A stretch of DNA of 64,000 nt, from contig NZ_CP014141.1 in the NCBI RefSeq assembly GCF_001535545.1, forward strand, positions 372,001 to 436,000. The letters are read 5' to 3'. The stretch comes from Thermus parvatiensis (GTDB taxonomy: Bacteria; Deinococcota; Deinococci; Deinococcales; Thermaceae). A model generated the notes under the pieces. That model worked only from the letters and a program-made list of their open reading frames with translations. It did not search any database and had not been told where the DNA came from. How positions within the stretch are numbered: the first letter of the stretch is position 1; the number at the start of each line of letters is the position of its first letter. Shown in pieces: positions 23,571 to 31,443 of the stretch. A program made the position numbers and the translations under genes.

Positions 23571-24884
23571 CAGGACTTTACCCACATCTCCGTTTCGTGG
23601 TAAATCTCCCCTTGCGGGCGCAGCCCGTATCTGGTACCGGGGGTGATCCATGGACATGCTCAAGGTGGCCGAGGCCAGGCTCCAGGAGTTCACGGGCCGT
23701 TTTGCGAGCGTTTTCCCCCGATAAGCGCCTCCACCGACGGTTTGAAGAGGTGGTGCGGGGCGCCTTGGCCGCAGGCTCAGCCCGGGTGAGCGAGATGGTG
23801 GCCTCGCTCCCTTCTCCCCTCCAGAACCGCTTCCACCAGGCCAAAGCCCTTTACCGCTTCCTGTCCAACCCACGGGTGGAGGCAGAAGCCCTCCTTGACC
23901 GGGTCTATCAGGAGAGCGCGACTGCCCTGGAGGGTGAGGAGGTTCTGGTCCTCCTGGACCTGAGCCCGGTGGTCAAGCCCTATGCCCGGGCCCTGGAGGG
24001 GATAGCCCGGGTGGGGAAGGATAGGCGGCCCGGGTACGAGCTCCTCACCGCCCTGGGGTTGGACCCCGCGGGGCGGCTGGCCCTGGGGTACGCCCACCTG
24101 GTGGCCTACGGGGAGAGGGGGTTTGCCAGCCTGCCCAAGGAGGTGGAGGGAGCCATTGAGGCGGCCCGGGAGCGATTGGGGGGCGTGGGCAGGAGGCTGG
24201 TGTATGTGGCGGACCGGGGGTTTGACGACCGGAAGGTGTTTGGGCAGGTGCTGGCCCTGGGGGAGGAGTTCGTGGTGCGGGTCTACCGGGACCGGAAGCT
24301 TGGGGAGGGGGGTTCTCTGGCGAAGGTGGCTTCTTCCCTGGCCCTTCCCTGTGGGGAGGAGGTGGAGCTGAGGGTAGGGGGCAGGTACCAGCGGGTGCGG
24401 CTCCACTTCGGATGGAGGGAGGTGGAGGTGGAGGGGAGGCGGCTCCACCTGGTGGTCTGCCGGGTGCCAGCCCTGGGGCGGCGTGGGGAGTGGTGGCTAC
24501 TGACCAGCTTGCCGGTGAGGGGGAGGGAGGAGGCGGCGCGGGTGGTGGAGGCGTACCGCAGGCGGTGGGAGGTGGAGCGGTTCTTCCGGCTTTTGAAGAC
24601 GGGGCTGGGGCTTGAGACCTTCCAGGTGCGGGGGCTTGCCCGGATCCGGAAGGTGGTGGCGGTTTTGCTGGGGCTGGCGGTGTTCCTTTGGGAAGTTGAG
24701 CGGTTGGGGGATCCGTTCAAGGGGTTTCTTTTGCAGCTCGGGGGCAAGCTGGGGCTGCCCAGCGAGAGGGATGGTCCGTACCTGCTCCTGAGGGGCCTGG
24801 TTCGCCTGCTCAACTATGAAGTCACCCAAGAACTCTTGAAGCAGGCTAAGGGAGGGCGAGGAAGGAGTTTTGGGTAAAGCCCTG
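23571..24884. mobile_element. IS4-family insertion sequence, copy 1
   Basis: A 1314-bp element with 14-bp terminal inverted repeats (CAGGACTTTACCCA at the left, CAGGGCTTTACCCA on the opposite strand at the right, one mismatch). It is flanked by the direct repeat CCGGTA (23565-23570 and 24885-24890). It is almost identical to copy 2 at 31444-32757; I see two substitutions. It inserted into the right target-site copy of the IS5-family element, immediately upstream of the tRNA-Ser promoter. Confidence 0.88.
23650..24877 (+). CDS. IS4-family transposase, copy 1, with +1 frame change
   Basis: DDE transposase with motifs LVLLDLSPV (first Asp), VYVADRGFDDRKVF (second Asp) and the IS4 YREK signature (AYRRRWEVERFFRLLKTG). 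Translation from ATG 23650, which has GGGGGTG before it, gives 23 residues with strongly Thermus-like codons and stops at 23722-23724; the long frame starts one base out of phase at GAT 23720 (DKRLHRRFEEVV). The shift lies at TTTTCCCCCG (23711-23720). Copy 2 has the same arrangement, so it is not a private error of one copy. A TTG in the long frame at 23702 is an alternative start. Confidence 0.8.
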
Positions 24885-24885
24885 C

Positions 24886-24894
24886 CGGTAGCCT
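24886..24894. repeat. Target-site duplication of the IS5-family element (right copy)
   Basis: CGGTAGCCT here repeats 22528-22536. The bases 24885-24890 are also the right target copy of the IS4-family element. Removing both elements leaves CGGTAGCCT directly followed by TGACA, so the acyltransferase stop codon originally lay within a few bases of the tRNA promoter -35 box. Confidence 0.75.
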
Positions 24895-24923
24895 TGACAC
24901 CGCCCCCCCTTTTCCCGCATAGT
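24894..24923 (+). promoter_or_regulatory. tRNA-Ser promoter
   Basis: Consensus -35 TTGACA (24894-24899) and -10 CATAGT (24918-24923) with an 18-base spacer; the first tRNA base is 20 bases downstream. The first T of the -35 box is the last base of the IS5-family target repeat, so the insertions stopped exactly at the promoter edge. Confidence 0.75.
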
Positions 24924-24943
24924 AGGGGGTGCGGCCATACCTT

Positions 24944-25034
24944 GGAGGGTTGGCCGAGCGGTTGAAGGCGGCGGTCTTGAAAACCGCTGTGGGCGCGAAG
25001 CCCACCGGGGGTTCGAATCCCTCACCCTCCGCCA
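24944..25034 (+). tRNA. tRNA-Ser (anticodon TGA)
   Basis: A class II tRNA of 91 bases with encoded CCA. The acceptor stem GGAGGGT pairs with ACCCTCC, the anticodon loop is CTTGAAA (TGA), there is a long variable arm, and the T-loop is GGTTCGAATCC. It reads UCN serine codons. Confidence 0.96.
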
Positions 25035-25041
25035 AAGGCTT

Positions 25042-25135
<94 letters not shown>

Positions 25136-25166
25136 AAGGCCCGGGACCTCCCGGGCCTTCCCTTTT
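25136..25166 (+). terminator. Terminator of the tRNA-Ser pair
   Basis: A perfect stem GGCCCGGGA (25138-25146) and TCCCGGGCC (25149-25157), extended by AA/TT, followed by CCCTTTT. It starts directly after the second tRNA. Confidence 0.85.
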
Positions 25167-25180
25167 GTAGCCTTGGGGGG

Positions 25181-25876
25181 ATGGAGCTTCCCCTTCCTCC
25201 CCTCCTTCCCTGCCGGATCCTCCGGCGGGCGAACCGGTTCGTGGTGGAGGCGGACGTGGGCCCCCTCCACCTCGCCAACACGGGCCGCCTCACCGAGCTT
25301 CTCCTCCCCGGAACCCGGGGCCACTACCACCCGAGGCCCACGGCCAAGACCCGGGGGCGGCTTTACCTGGTGGAGCGGGAAGGCGTCCTCGTGGGGGTGG
25401 ACGCCACCCTGGCGGGGCCCCTTCTGGAAAGGCTCCTTCGCGCTGGGCGCTACGGACCCCTGGAGGCCTTGCGGCGGGAAGTGGGGTTACGGGGGGAAAG
25501 GCTGGACTTCTGGGCCCGGGTGGGGGGGAGGGAGGCCTTCTTTGAGGCCAAGAACGCGAACCGGCTGGAGGGGGCCCTCGCCCTCTTCCCCGACGCCCCC
25601 ACCTCGAGGGGGGCGCGCCACCTCCGCCTCCTCGCCGCCTTGGCCCGGGAGGGCTACGGGGCCTTCGCCGTTTGGCTCGTCCAGCACCCCCTGGCCGAGG
25701 CCTTTGCCCTGGACCCCGCGGACCGACCCCTCCTCGAGGCCGCCCAAGCGGCGCGGGAGGCCGGGGTGGTCCTGGAGGCCTATAGGGTTCGGCCGAGCCT
25801 GGAGGCCCTCCGCCTCGAGGCCCCCCTCCCTTGGGTCTGGCTCACCCCCCCAGGAGGATCTGGAAGGCCACCATGA
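25181..25876 (+). CDS. sfsA: SfsA family protein
   Basis: A 231-residue SfsA homologue; family members bind DNA, have nuclease features and were named for effects on sugar use in E. coli. Conserved parts: LPCRILRRANRFVVEAD at the start, HLANTGRL, LPGTRGHYHPR, and EAKNANRLEG followed by FPDAPTSRGARHL, the family nuclease-like region. ATG 25181 lies 7 bases after TAGCCT, a weak leaderless promoter. The 3' end overlaps the ZIP gene by 35 bases tail to tail. Confidence 0.93.
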   Translation: MELPLPPLLPCRILRRANRFVVEADVGPLHLANTGRLTELLLPGTRGHYHPRPTAKTRGRLYLVEREGVLVGVDATLAGPLLERLLRAGRYGPLEALRREVGLRGERLDFWARVGGREAFFEAKNANRLEGALALFPDAPTSRGARHLRLLAALAREGYGAFAVWLVQHPLAEAFALDPADRPLLEAAQAAREAGVVLEAYRVRPSLEALRLEAPLPWVWLTPPGGSGRPP

Positions 25877-26588
25877 GGGCCACGGAGAGGGTGAGGACCG
25901 TGGCCACCCCCTCGGCCTCGGCCTCCTTCAGGGCGTCGGGGAGGAGCTCGGCCGCGGCCATCCAGATCATGGCCCCGGCGGCGAAGCCGAGCCCCACGGG
26001 GAGGACGGGCTTAAAGAGCTCCACCAGCAAGAAGGCGGGCACGGCCATGAGGGGCTGGGGCAGGCTGGAGAAGACGCTCCAAAAGGCGGCCCCCAGGACG
26101 CTCACCCCCCGGGGAATGAGCACCAGGCTGATGGCCAGCCCCTCGGGGATGTTTTGGATGGCGATGGCCAAGGTGATGAAGATCCCCAAGGCCTCCCCAC
26201 CCCCGAAGGCCACCCCCACCCCTACGCCCTCGGCGAAGGAATGGAGGGTCATGATGCCCACGATCAGGAGGGCCTTGCGGGCGTTTAGGCCCTCGAGTTC
26301 GCCGAAGCTTACCTCCCGGCCCTCCAGGTACCGGTGGGAAAGGAGGATGAAGAGGAGGCCGAGGCCCACGCCCACCAGGGTCCGCCCCAGGCTGTAGTTC
26401 ACCCCCTCGTAGATCAGGCCGAAGCTCGCCGCCACCATAAGCCCGGCGGCGGCGGCGTTGGCGAGGCCGAGGTGCCGCGGCGTGATCCCGCGGGTGAAGA
26501 GGAAGGGGAGGGCGCCGAGGCCTGTGGCGACGGCGGTGAGGAGGGCGTAGAGGAACACCGTCCAGGGAGTGATGGGCAGGCCTTCCAT
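25842..26588 (-). CDS. ZIP-family metal transporter
   Basis: A 248-residue membrane protein with eight predicted helices. Helix 4 has HSFAEGVGVGVAFG and helix 5 IPEGLAISLVL, the metal-binding signatures of ZIP proteins, which import zinc, iron or manganese. Similar bacterial members belong to the GufA type. A palindrome lying over its promoter (26604-26626) suggests control by a metal repressor. Confidence 0.93.
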   Translation of the reverse strand: MEGLPITPWTVFLYALLTAVATGLGALPFLFTRGITPRHLGLANAAAAGLMVAASFGLIYEGVNYSLGRTLVGVGLGLLFILLSHRYLEGREVSFGELEGLNARKALLIVGIMTLHSFAEGVGVGVAFGGGEALGIFITLAIAIQNIPEGLAISLVLIPRGVSVLGAAFWSVFSSLPQPLMAVPAFLLVELFKPVLPVGLGFAAGAMIWMAAAELLPDALKEAEAEGVATVLTLSVALMVAFQILLGG

Positions 26589-26595
26589 ACCGGGC

Positions 26596-26626
26596 CTATT
26601 TTATTGCAAGTAGTTATCACTTGCAA
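26596..26626 (-). promoter_or_regulatory. ZIP gene promoter overlapped by an 8-bp-arm palindrome
   Basis: Arms TTGCAAGT (26604-26611) and ACTTGCAA (26619-26626) flank 7 bases. On the minus strand the first TTGCAA (26621-26626) can serve as -35, with exactly 17 bases to TAAAAT (26598-26603), so the palindrome fills the space from -35 to -10. A bound repressor would block polymerase; a zinc or manganese sensor is the likely candidate given the gene controlled. The palindrome lies inside the last codons of the esterase gene. Confidence 0.6.
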
Positions 26627-27293
26627 GAAGCCAGTCGCGCACCGCCCGGGCCACCGCCTCCCGGCTCCGGTCTAAGAGGAGGTCGTGGCCGCTTTCCGGG
26701 AAGACGAGGTAGTCCTTCCTCGGGCTTCCCAGGAGGGCGAAGTACCGGTCCACCCCCTTCACCACTCGGTCTTTCCCCGCCGCCACCACCAGGGCCCGGG
26801 CCTTCACCTGGGGGAGGACCTCCGGGGTTTTGCGCATGAGGGCGAGGAGCTCCAGGACGGCCCGGGTGGGGAAGTAGGGGTAGTTGGGGTTGCGCTTCCT
26901 GAGCTCCGGGTCCTCTATGGAGGGCGGGCCGGGAAAGCGGGGGATGAGCCAGTAGAGGTAGGGCGCCAAGGGGGCCAGGGGGTTTTTCAGGGCGAAGGCG
27001 GGGGCCAGGGCCACGAGGGCCTTTGTGGGGTGGCGGGCGGCGAGGTGGGCGGCGAGAAGCCCCCCCATGGAAAGCCCCACCACCCCCCGGGGCTCGGGAA
27101 GCTCCAGGTAGGCCTCCTCCGCCGCCAGGAGCCAGTCCTGAAAGCGCACCTTTAGGAGGTCCTCGGGCCTTGTGCCGTGGCCCGGCAGAGCGGGCTGGCG
27201 CACCTCCCACCCCGCCTCCTTAAGCCTTTCCGGCAGGGGGCCGAGGGTGAGGACGGGGTGGGAGGTGAAGCCGTGGAGGAGGAGAAGGTGCAT
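26601..27293 (-). CDS. Alpha/beta-hydrolase (carboxylesterase-like)
   Basis: A 230-residue cytoplasmic hydrolase similar to Est30-type carboxylesterases. The oxyanion HGF motif (LLLHGFTSH) is at the N-terminus, the nucleophile is in GLSMGG (Ser about 94), the acid in AAGKDRVV and the catalytic His in ESGHDLLLD. TATGCT ends 5 bases before ATG 27293, consistent with a leaderless message. The last seven residues (ASDNYLQ) coincide with the promoter palindrome of the next gene. Confidence 0.9.
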   Translation of the reverse strand: MHLLLLHGFTSHPVLTLGPLPERLKEAGWEVRQPALPGHGTRPEDLLKVRFQDWLLAAEEAYLELPEPRGVVGLSMGGLLAAHLAARHPTKALVALAPAFALKNPLAPLAPYLYWLIPRFPGPPSIEDPELRKRNPNYPYFPTRAVLELLALMRKTPEVLPQVKARALVVAAGKDRVVKGVDRYFALLGSPRKDYLVFPESGHDLLLDRSREAVARAVRDWLLASDNYLQ

Positions 27294-27349
27294 GCCTAAG
27301 CATACCTCGTCTGGACGGGAGGGTGCGCCCGTGGTAAAACGTGGGGCGA

Positions 27350-28132
27350 ATGCTTTCGGGGGATCTGGCCGAGTTCCCGTTTCCCTCCCTGGTGGGGGCG
27401 CTGATGAGCGCCGGGCGCACGGGGAGGCTGCACCTGCGCCCCCCTTTTTTGGAGGCCGAGGTCTACCTTCGGGGCGGGCAGGTGGTCCACGCCAAGGCCC
27501 AGGCGGGGGAGAGGGCCTTGGAAGGGGAGGAGGCCCTGGACCTCCTGGTGGGGCTCAGGCGGGCCCCCTTCGTCTTTGAGCCCGAGGCGCTTCCGCCCCA
27601 CACCACCCTGCTTGGGGGCCTCGAGGTCCCGGCCCGGCTCGCCCAGGCCCAAGCCGCCTGGGAGAAGATCAAGCTGCCCGCCGACTGGGGCCTCCGCCTC
27701 CGCCTGCCCCGGGAGGGGAGCGCGGTGGAGCTTCCCCCGGAGGCCGTGGGACTCCTCGCCCGGGTAGAGGGGAAGCGGATCGCCGAGGTCCTCCTCGCCC
27801 CCGGGGTGTTGCGGCAGGCCCGGGTCCTCAGCACCCTCTTAGAGATGGGGGCCTTGGAGGCGGTTCCCCAGGTGGACCTTCCCCCCGAGCGCCTCGTGGT
27901 CCTCCCCATCTACGGGCCGGGCTCGGGGGTGGCCTACGTGGACGAAGCCCTCTACGCCCAGTGGGCCTGGGCCATCCGCCGAGGGTTTAGGGTGCGGCTC
28001 CTGCCCCCGGGGGCGGTCCTCGAGGTCCGCCCCCGGCCCAACCTCCAGGGGAGGGTGGGGCTTATGGAGGAGGACCTGAAGCGCCTGCGCCTCCGCCGGG
28101 GGGACAAGGTGGAGGCCGTGCCGGAGGTGTAG
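27350..28132 (+). CDS. DUF4388 (PatA-like) domain protein
   Basis: A 260-residue cytoplasmic protein. The N-terminus (LSGDLAEFPFPSLVGALMSAGRTGRLHL, then GGQVVHA) is a DUF4388 domain, found in signalling proteins such as PatA. The C-terminal half has a winged-helix-like stretch (KRIAEVLLAPGVLRQARVLSTLLEMGAL) and a small beta part. I chose ATG 27350, with TAAAAC 9 bases upstream, over the in-frame GTG at 27341. The alanine symporter follows after 3 bases. Function unknown. Confidence 0.82.
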   Translation: MLSGDLAEFPFPSLVGALMSAGRTGRLHLRPPFLEAEVYLRGGQVVHAKAQAGERALEGEEALDLLVGLRRAPFVFEPEALPPHTTLLGGLEVPARLAQAQAAWEKIKLPADWGLRLRLPREGSAVELPPEAVGLLARVEGKRIAEVLLAPGVLRQARVLSTLLEMGALEAVPQVDLPPERLVVLPIYGPGSGVAYVDEALYAQWAWAIRRGFRVRLLPPGAVLEVRPRPNLQGRVGLMEEDLKRLRLRRGDKVEAVPEV

Positions 28133-28135
28133 CCC

Positions 28136-29491
28136 ATGGACATCCTGGCCTGGAACGAAACCCTGAACCGCATCGTTTTCGGCTTACCCATGAAGCTGGT
28201 CTACCTCCTGGTGGGGGCCTACCTGGTGATCTTCCGGATCCGCTGGTTCAGCGCCCCCCTCAGGATGGCGCGGGTGGCCTTCAGCGAGACCCTGGGGGCG
28301 ATCCGGGAGCGGGCCTACGGCTTCGGCGGCCAGATCACCCCCTTCCAGGCCACCATGGTGGCCCTCTCCGCCACCCTGGGCACGGGCCACCTTTTGGGGA
28401 TGCTGGCGGCGGTCCTCGTGGGGGGGCCGGGGGCGGTGTTCTGGATGTGGGTGGGCTACTTCTTCGGCACCGGCACGAAGTTCGCCGAGGCCACCCTGGC
28501 GGTCCACTACCGCCGCCGCTTCGCCGACGGCTCCGTTTCCGGCGGGCCCATGTACTACCTCTCTCGGGGCCTCCCCAGACTGCGCTTCCTGGGCCACCTT
28601 TTCGCCTTCTTCGCCGCGGTGGCCGCTTTTGGCATCGGCAACCTCTCCCAGGCGGGGGCGGTGGGGGGGGCCCTGGTTCCCTTGGGGGCCCCGCCCGCCC
28701 TGGTGGGCCTCTTCCTCGCCCTTCTGGTGGGCCTCGTCCTGGGCGGGGGGATCGTGCGGGTGGCCCGCTTCGCCCAGGTGGTGGTGCCCTTGAAGCTCCT
28801 CCTCTTCCTGGTGGCCTTGGGGCCCCTCCTCGTCCTTTACGCCGGGAGGATTCCCGAGGCCCTGGCCCTGGTCTTCCAGGCCGCCTTCACCCCGGAGGCG
28901 GCCTTGGGCGGGGCCGCGGGCTACAGCCTCTTCGCCGTGATCAACGCCGGGCTCGGCCGGGGCATCTTCGCCAACGAGGCGGGGCTGGGCTCGGCCGCCA
29001 TCGCCCACGCCCAGGCCCAGGTGGACCACCCCGTGCGCCAGGGGTTCTGGGGGGTCACGGAGATGTTCGTGAGCTTTCTGGTGACCTCCCTTACCGCCCT
29101 CACCTTCGTCGCCTCGGGGCTTTGGCGCCAGGGGGAAACCGCCGCCGAGGCAGCCCAGGCCCTTTTCCAGGCCCATCCCTTGGGGGGTGTGGTCCTCGCC
29201 CTCACCGTGGCGGTCTTCGCCTTGGGCACCATGGTCTCCTGGGGGTTTTACGGGGAGGAGGCGGCGGCCTTCCTCCTGGGGGAGGGGGTGCGCTGGCCCT
29301 ACCGGCTTGCCTTCGCCACCTTGGCCTTCGTGGGGCCTCTCGGGGGCCTCGAGGCCTTCCTGGCCGTCTCCGACACCTTAAATGGCCTCATGGCTTTCCC
29401 CAACCTCCTGGGCTTGGTCCTTTTGGGCGGGGTGGTGGGCCGCCTGGTCTACGGCTTCTTCCGGGGCGAGCCCTGGATCCCGCCCCGCTAG
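28136..29491 (+). CDS. Sodium:alanine symporter (AGCS family)
   Basis: A 451-residue membrane protein with about 11 helices importing alanine or glycine with Na+. Family signatures: ALSATLGTGHLLGM, WMWVGYFFGTGTKFAEATLAVHYR, GGPMYYLSRGL, AFGIGNLSQ, IFANEAGLGSAAIAHAQAQ. The family usually has GNIAGVA where this has GTGHLLGM, so it is a divergent member. It shares its transcript with the DUF4388 gene (3-base gap). A hairpin follows 30 bases after the stop. Confidence 0.9.
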   Translation: MDILAWNETLNRIVFGLPMKLVYLLVGAYLVIFRIRWFSAPLRMARVAFSETLGAIRERAYGFGGQITPFQATMVALSATLGTGHLLGMLAAVLVGGPGAVFWMWVGYFFGTGTKFAEATLAVHYRRRFADGSVSGGPMYYLSRGLPRLRFLGHLFAFFAAVAAFGIGNLSQAGAVGGALVPLGAPPALVGLFLALLVGLVLGGGIVRVARFAQVVVPLKLLLFLVALGPLLVLYAGRIPEALALVFQAAFTPEAALGGAAGYSLFAVINAGLGRGIFANEAGLGSAAIAHAQAQVDHPVRQGFWGVTEMFVSFLVTSLTALTFVASGLWRQGETAAEAAQALFQAHPLGGVVLALTVAVFALGTMVSWGFYGEEAAAFLLGEGVRWPYRLAFATLAFVGPLGGLEAFLAVSDTLNGLMAFPNLLGLVLLGGVVGRLVYGFFRGEPWIPPR

Positions 29492-29521
29492 GCGCCGGGC
29501 CTACCTCCTTTGGGGCCCCCA

Positions 29522-29539
29522 CCGTGGCTTTCGCCACGG
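29522..29539. terminator. Hairpin between convergent genes
   Basis: A perfect 7-bp stem CCGTGGC/GCCACGG with loop TTTC, extended outward by further C/G pairs with one mismatch. It lies between the alanine symporter stop (29491) and the convergent small gene (29548), so it could end both transcripts. No clear T run. Confidence 0.5.
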
Positions 29540-29547
29540 CGGGGTAC

Positions 29548-29823
29548 TTAGCCCCTCCACTCCCGTATGGGCACGAGCTCGCCCCCCGAAACCTCCTTGC
29601 GCACCGGGCGGTAGCGGCGGTCAAACCAGATTTCTAGGACCGCCCGGTCCAGGCTCTTGGGGGACACGATCTCCTTGCGCACGTAGTAGCCCGACTCGGT
29701 GGGGCTGATCTCGGCGCTTTTGGAAAGCCTTAGCTCCACCACCTCGCCGCTTTTCGTGCGCACCCGCACCCGGAAGGCCAGGGGGCCTTCGGGCTGCACG
29801 TGGGGGTCCTTGCGGAAGAACAT
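29548..29823 (-). CDS. Small conserved protein of unknown function
   Basis: A 91-residue cytoplasmic protein with an alternating strand pattern (AFRVRVRTKSGEVVELRLSK, GYYVRKEIVSP, RAVLEIWFDRRYRPV), probably a small beta barrel. I do not recognise a family. ATG 29823 overlaps the ybaK stop (TGATG), so translation is coupled; a GTG one codon upstream is also possible. It is the last gene of the M20-ybaK unit. Confidence 0.7.
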   Translation of the reverse strand: MFFRKDPHVQPEGPLAFRVRVRTKSGEVVELRLSKSAEISPTESGYYVRKEIVSPKSLDRAVLEIWFDRRYRPVRKEVSGGELVPIREWRG

Positions 29824-30299
29824 CACGCCTCCTTGAGGTCCGCCACCTGGGCCCCGGTGAGGGCGAGGAGCTCCTTGGGGGTGGCCCGGAAAAGGGCCTT
29901 CGGGGTTCCCCCGGCCGCCCAGACCTCGGGGTAGCCCAGGAGGTCCTCGTCCAGGTAGGCGGGCAAGGGCGTGTTGTGCCCCACCGGGGGGACGCCCCCG
30001 ATGGCGAAGCCGGTGAGCTCCCGCACCTCCTCTGGCGTGGCCTGGCGCAAGGGGCCGCCCACCAGACGCGTGGCCTTTCCCAGATCCAGCCGGTTCTTCC
30101 CGCTCACCAGGAAGAGGTAGGCCCCCTTTTCCCCCACGAAGACCAGGCTCTTCACGATCTGCCCCACCTCCGCCCCCACGGCCTGGGCGGCCTCTTTGGC
30201 GGTGCGGGTGGAGGCGGGAAGCTCCACCACCTTCAGGTGGCCGAAGCCCCGGGCCTCGAGGGCCCCTTGGACCCGTCGGGCGGAGGGGGAGAGGCTCAT
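29823..30299 (-). CDS. ybaK: YbaK/EbsC-type aminoacyl-tRNA deacylase
   Basis: A 158-residue trans-editing enzyme that hydrolyses mischarged tRNA (typically Cys-tRNA-Pro in the YbaK group). Family features: STRTAKEAAQAVGAEVGQIVKSLVF with the conserved Lys, FAIGGVPPVGH, and YPEVWAAGGTPKALFRATPKEL. The conserved GG-PP loop is intact. It overlaps the M20 peptidase stop by ATGA and the following small gene by TGATG. Confidence 0.93.
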   Translation of the reverse strand: MSLSPSARRVQGALEARGFGHLKVVELPASTRTAKEAAQAVGAEVGQIVKSLVFVGEKGAYLFLVSGKNRLDLGKATRLVGGPLRQATPEEVRELTGFAIGGVPPVGHNTPLPAYLDEDLLGYPEVWAAGGTPKALFRATPKELLALTGAQVADLKEA

Positions 30300-31411
30300 A
30301 GGGCGGCGAGGAGCTCGGCGAGGAGGGCGGCGCGGCGGGGAATCTCCGGCACCACCACGTACTCCGTCTTCTGGTGGGCGTCGCCCCCGAAAAGCCCCAG
30401 GCCGTCCAGGGTGGGCACCCCCAGGGCGGCGGTGAAGTTCCCGTCCGACCCCCCGCCCACCCGGCCGGGCTCGAGCCTCAGGCCCAGGGCTTCCCCGATG
30501 GCCCGGGCCTTGGCGAAGAGGGCGAGGCTTGCCTCCGTGGGCTCCATGGGGGGGCGGTTGAGGCCGCCCGAGAGCACGAGCCTGGCCCCCGGCAGGACGG
30601 GCTTTAGGGCCTTAAGCCCTTCCTCCACCCGCCGCACCTCCTCCAGGGTCCAGGCCCTGAGGTCAATCTCCACCTCCGCCTCCTCGGCCACCACGTTGGT
30701 GGCCGTGCCGCCCCGGATGCGGTTCGGCCCCAGGGTGGTCCCCTTCTCCCGGTCCTCCAGGGCCGCCACCTTGAGGACCTGGTGGGCGAGCTCCAGGATG
30801 GCGTTCACCCCTTTCTCCGGCTCCACCCCCTGGTGGGCGGCCTTGCCGATGGCCCTAAGCCGGTAAAGCCCCACCCCCTTGCGGGCCACCTTCAGGTGGC
30901 CTTCCGCGGTGGGGGGTTCCAGGACCAGCACCGCCCGGGCCTTCTTGGCGGCGGCCTCAATGAGGGGGCGGCTTTCCGGGGAGCCCACCTCCTCGTCGGG
31001 GGTGAAGAGGACCTCGAGGGCGGGAAGCCTCCGCCCCGTGGCCTCGGCGTAGCGCAGGGCGTAGAGGAGGGCGATGATGCCCCCCTTCATGTCGTAGATC
31101 CCGGGACCGATGGCCTTCTCCCGCTCCAGGCGGAAGGGCTCGGGGAAGCTCCCCTTGGGGTGGACGGTGTCGTAGTGGCAGAGGAGGAGCACGGGGGCGC
31201 CCTCGCCCCCCCGCTTGAGGAGGAGGACGGGGCCCGCGGGGGTGTCCTTGCGGGAGAGGCGGCCCTCGAGGGGCCCGAAGGCCTCCTCCAGGAAGCGGGC
31301 GGCCTCTTCCAGGCCCTCCAGGTCCCCCGAGGGGGACTCCCGGCGGACGAAGGCCTCCAGGTCCTTGAGGATCTCGGGGAGGCGGGCTTCCATCCAACGA
31401 AGGCTTTCCAT
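30296..31411 (-). CDS. M20-family metallopeptidase (carboxypeptidase G2-like)
   Basis: A 371-residue zinc peptidase or deacylase. Motifs: HYDTVHPKGSF (metal His and Asp), GPGIYDMKGGI (bridging Asp), TPDEEVGSPESR (catalytic Glu pair), the dimerisation domain (about 175-285) and the final metal His in GGDAHQKTEYV. The substrate is unknown; carboxypeptidase G2 relatives remove C-terminal glutamate. ATG 31411 lies 6 bases after CATAAT (leaderless pattern). The IS4-family copy 2 ends 21 bases upstream of that box and has replaced its original -35 region. Confidence 0.9.
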   Translation of the reverse strand: MESLRWMEARLPEILKDLEAFVRRESPSGDLEGLEEAARFLEEAFGPLEGRLSRKDTPAGPVLLLKRGGEGAPVLLLCHYDTVHPKGSFPEPFRLEREKAIGPGIYDMKGGIIALLYALRYAEATGRRLPALEVLFTPDEEVGSPESRPLIEAAAKKARAVLVLEPPTAEGHLKVARKGVGLYRLRAIGKAAHQGVEPEKGVNAILELAHQVLKVAALEDREKGTTLGPNRIRGGTATNVVAEEAEVEIDLRAWTLEEVRRVEEGLKALKPVLPGARLVLSGGLNRPPMEPTEASLALFAKARAIGEALGLRLEPGRVGGGSDGNFTAALGVPTLDGLGLFGGDAHQKTEYVVVPEIPRRAALLAELLAAL

Positions 31412-31443
31412 GGCTCCATTATGGCAGGGCGTCGCCTTAGAAG

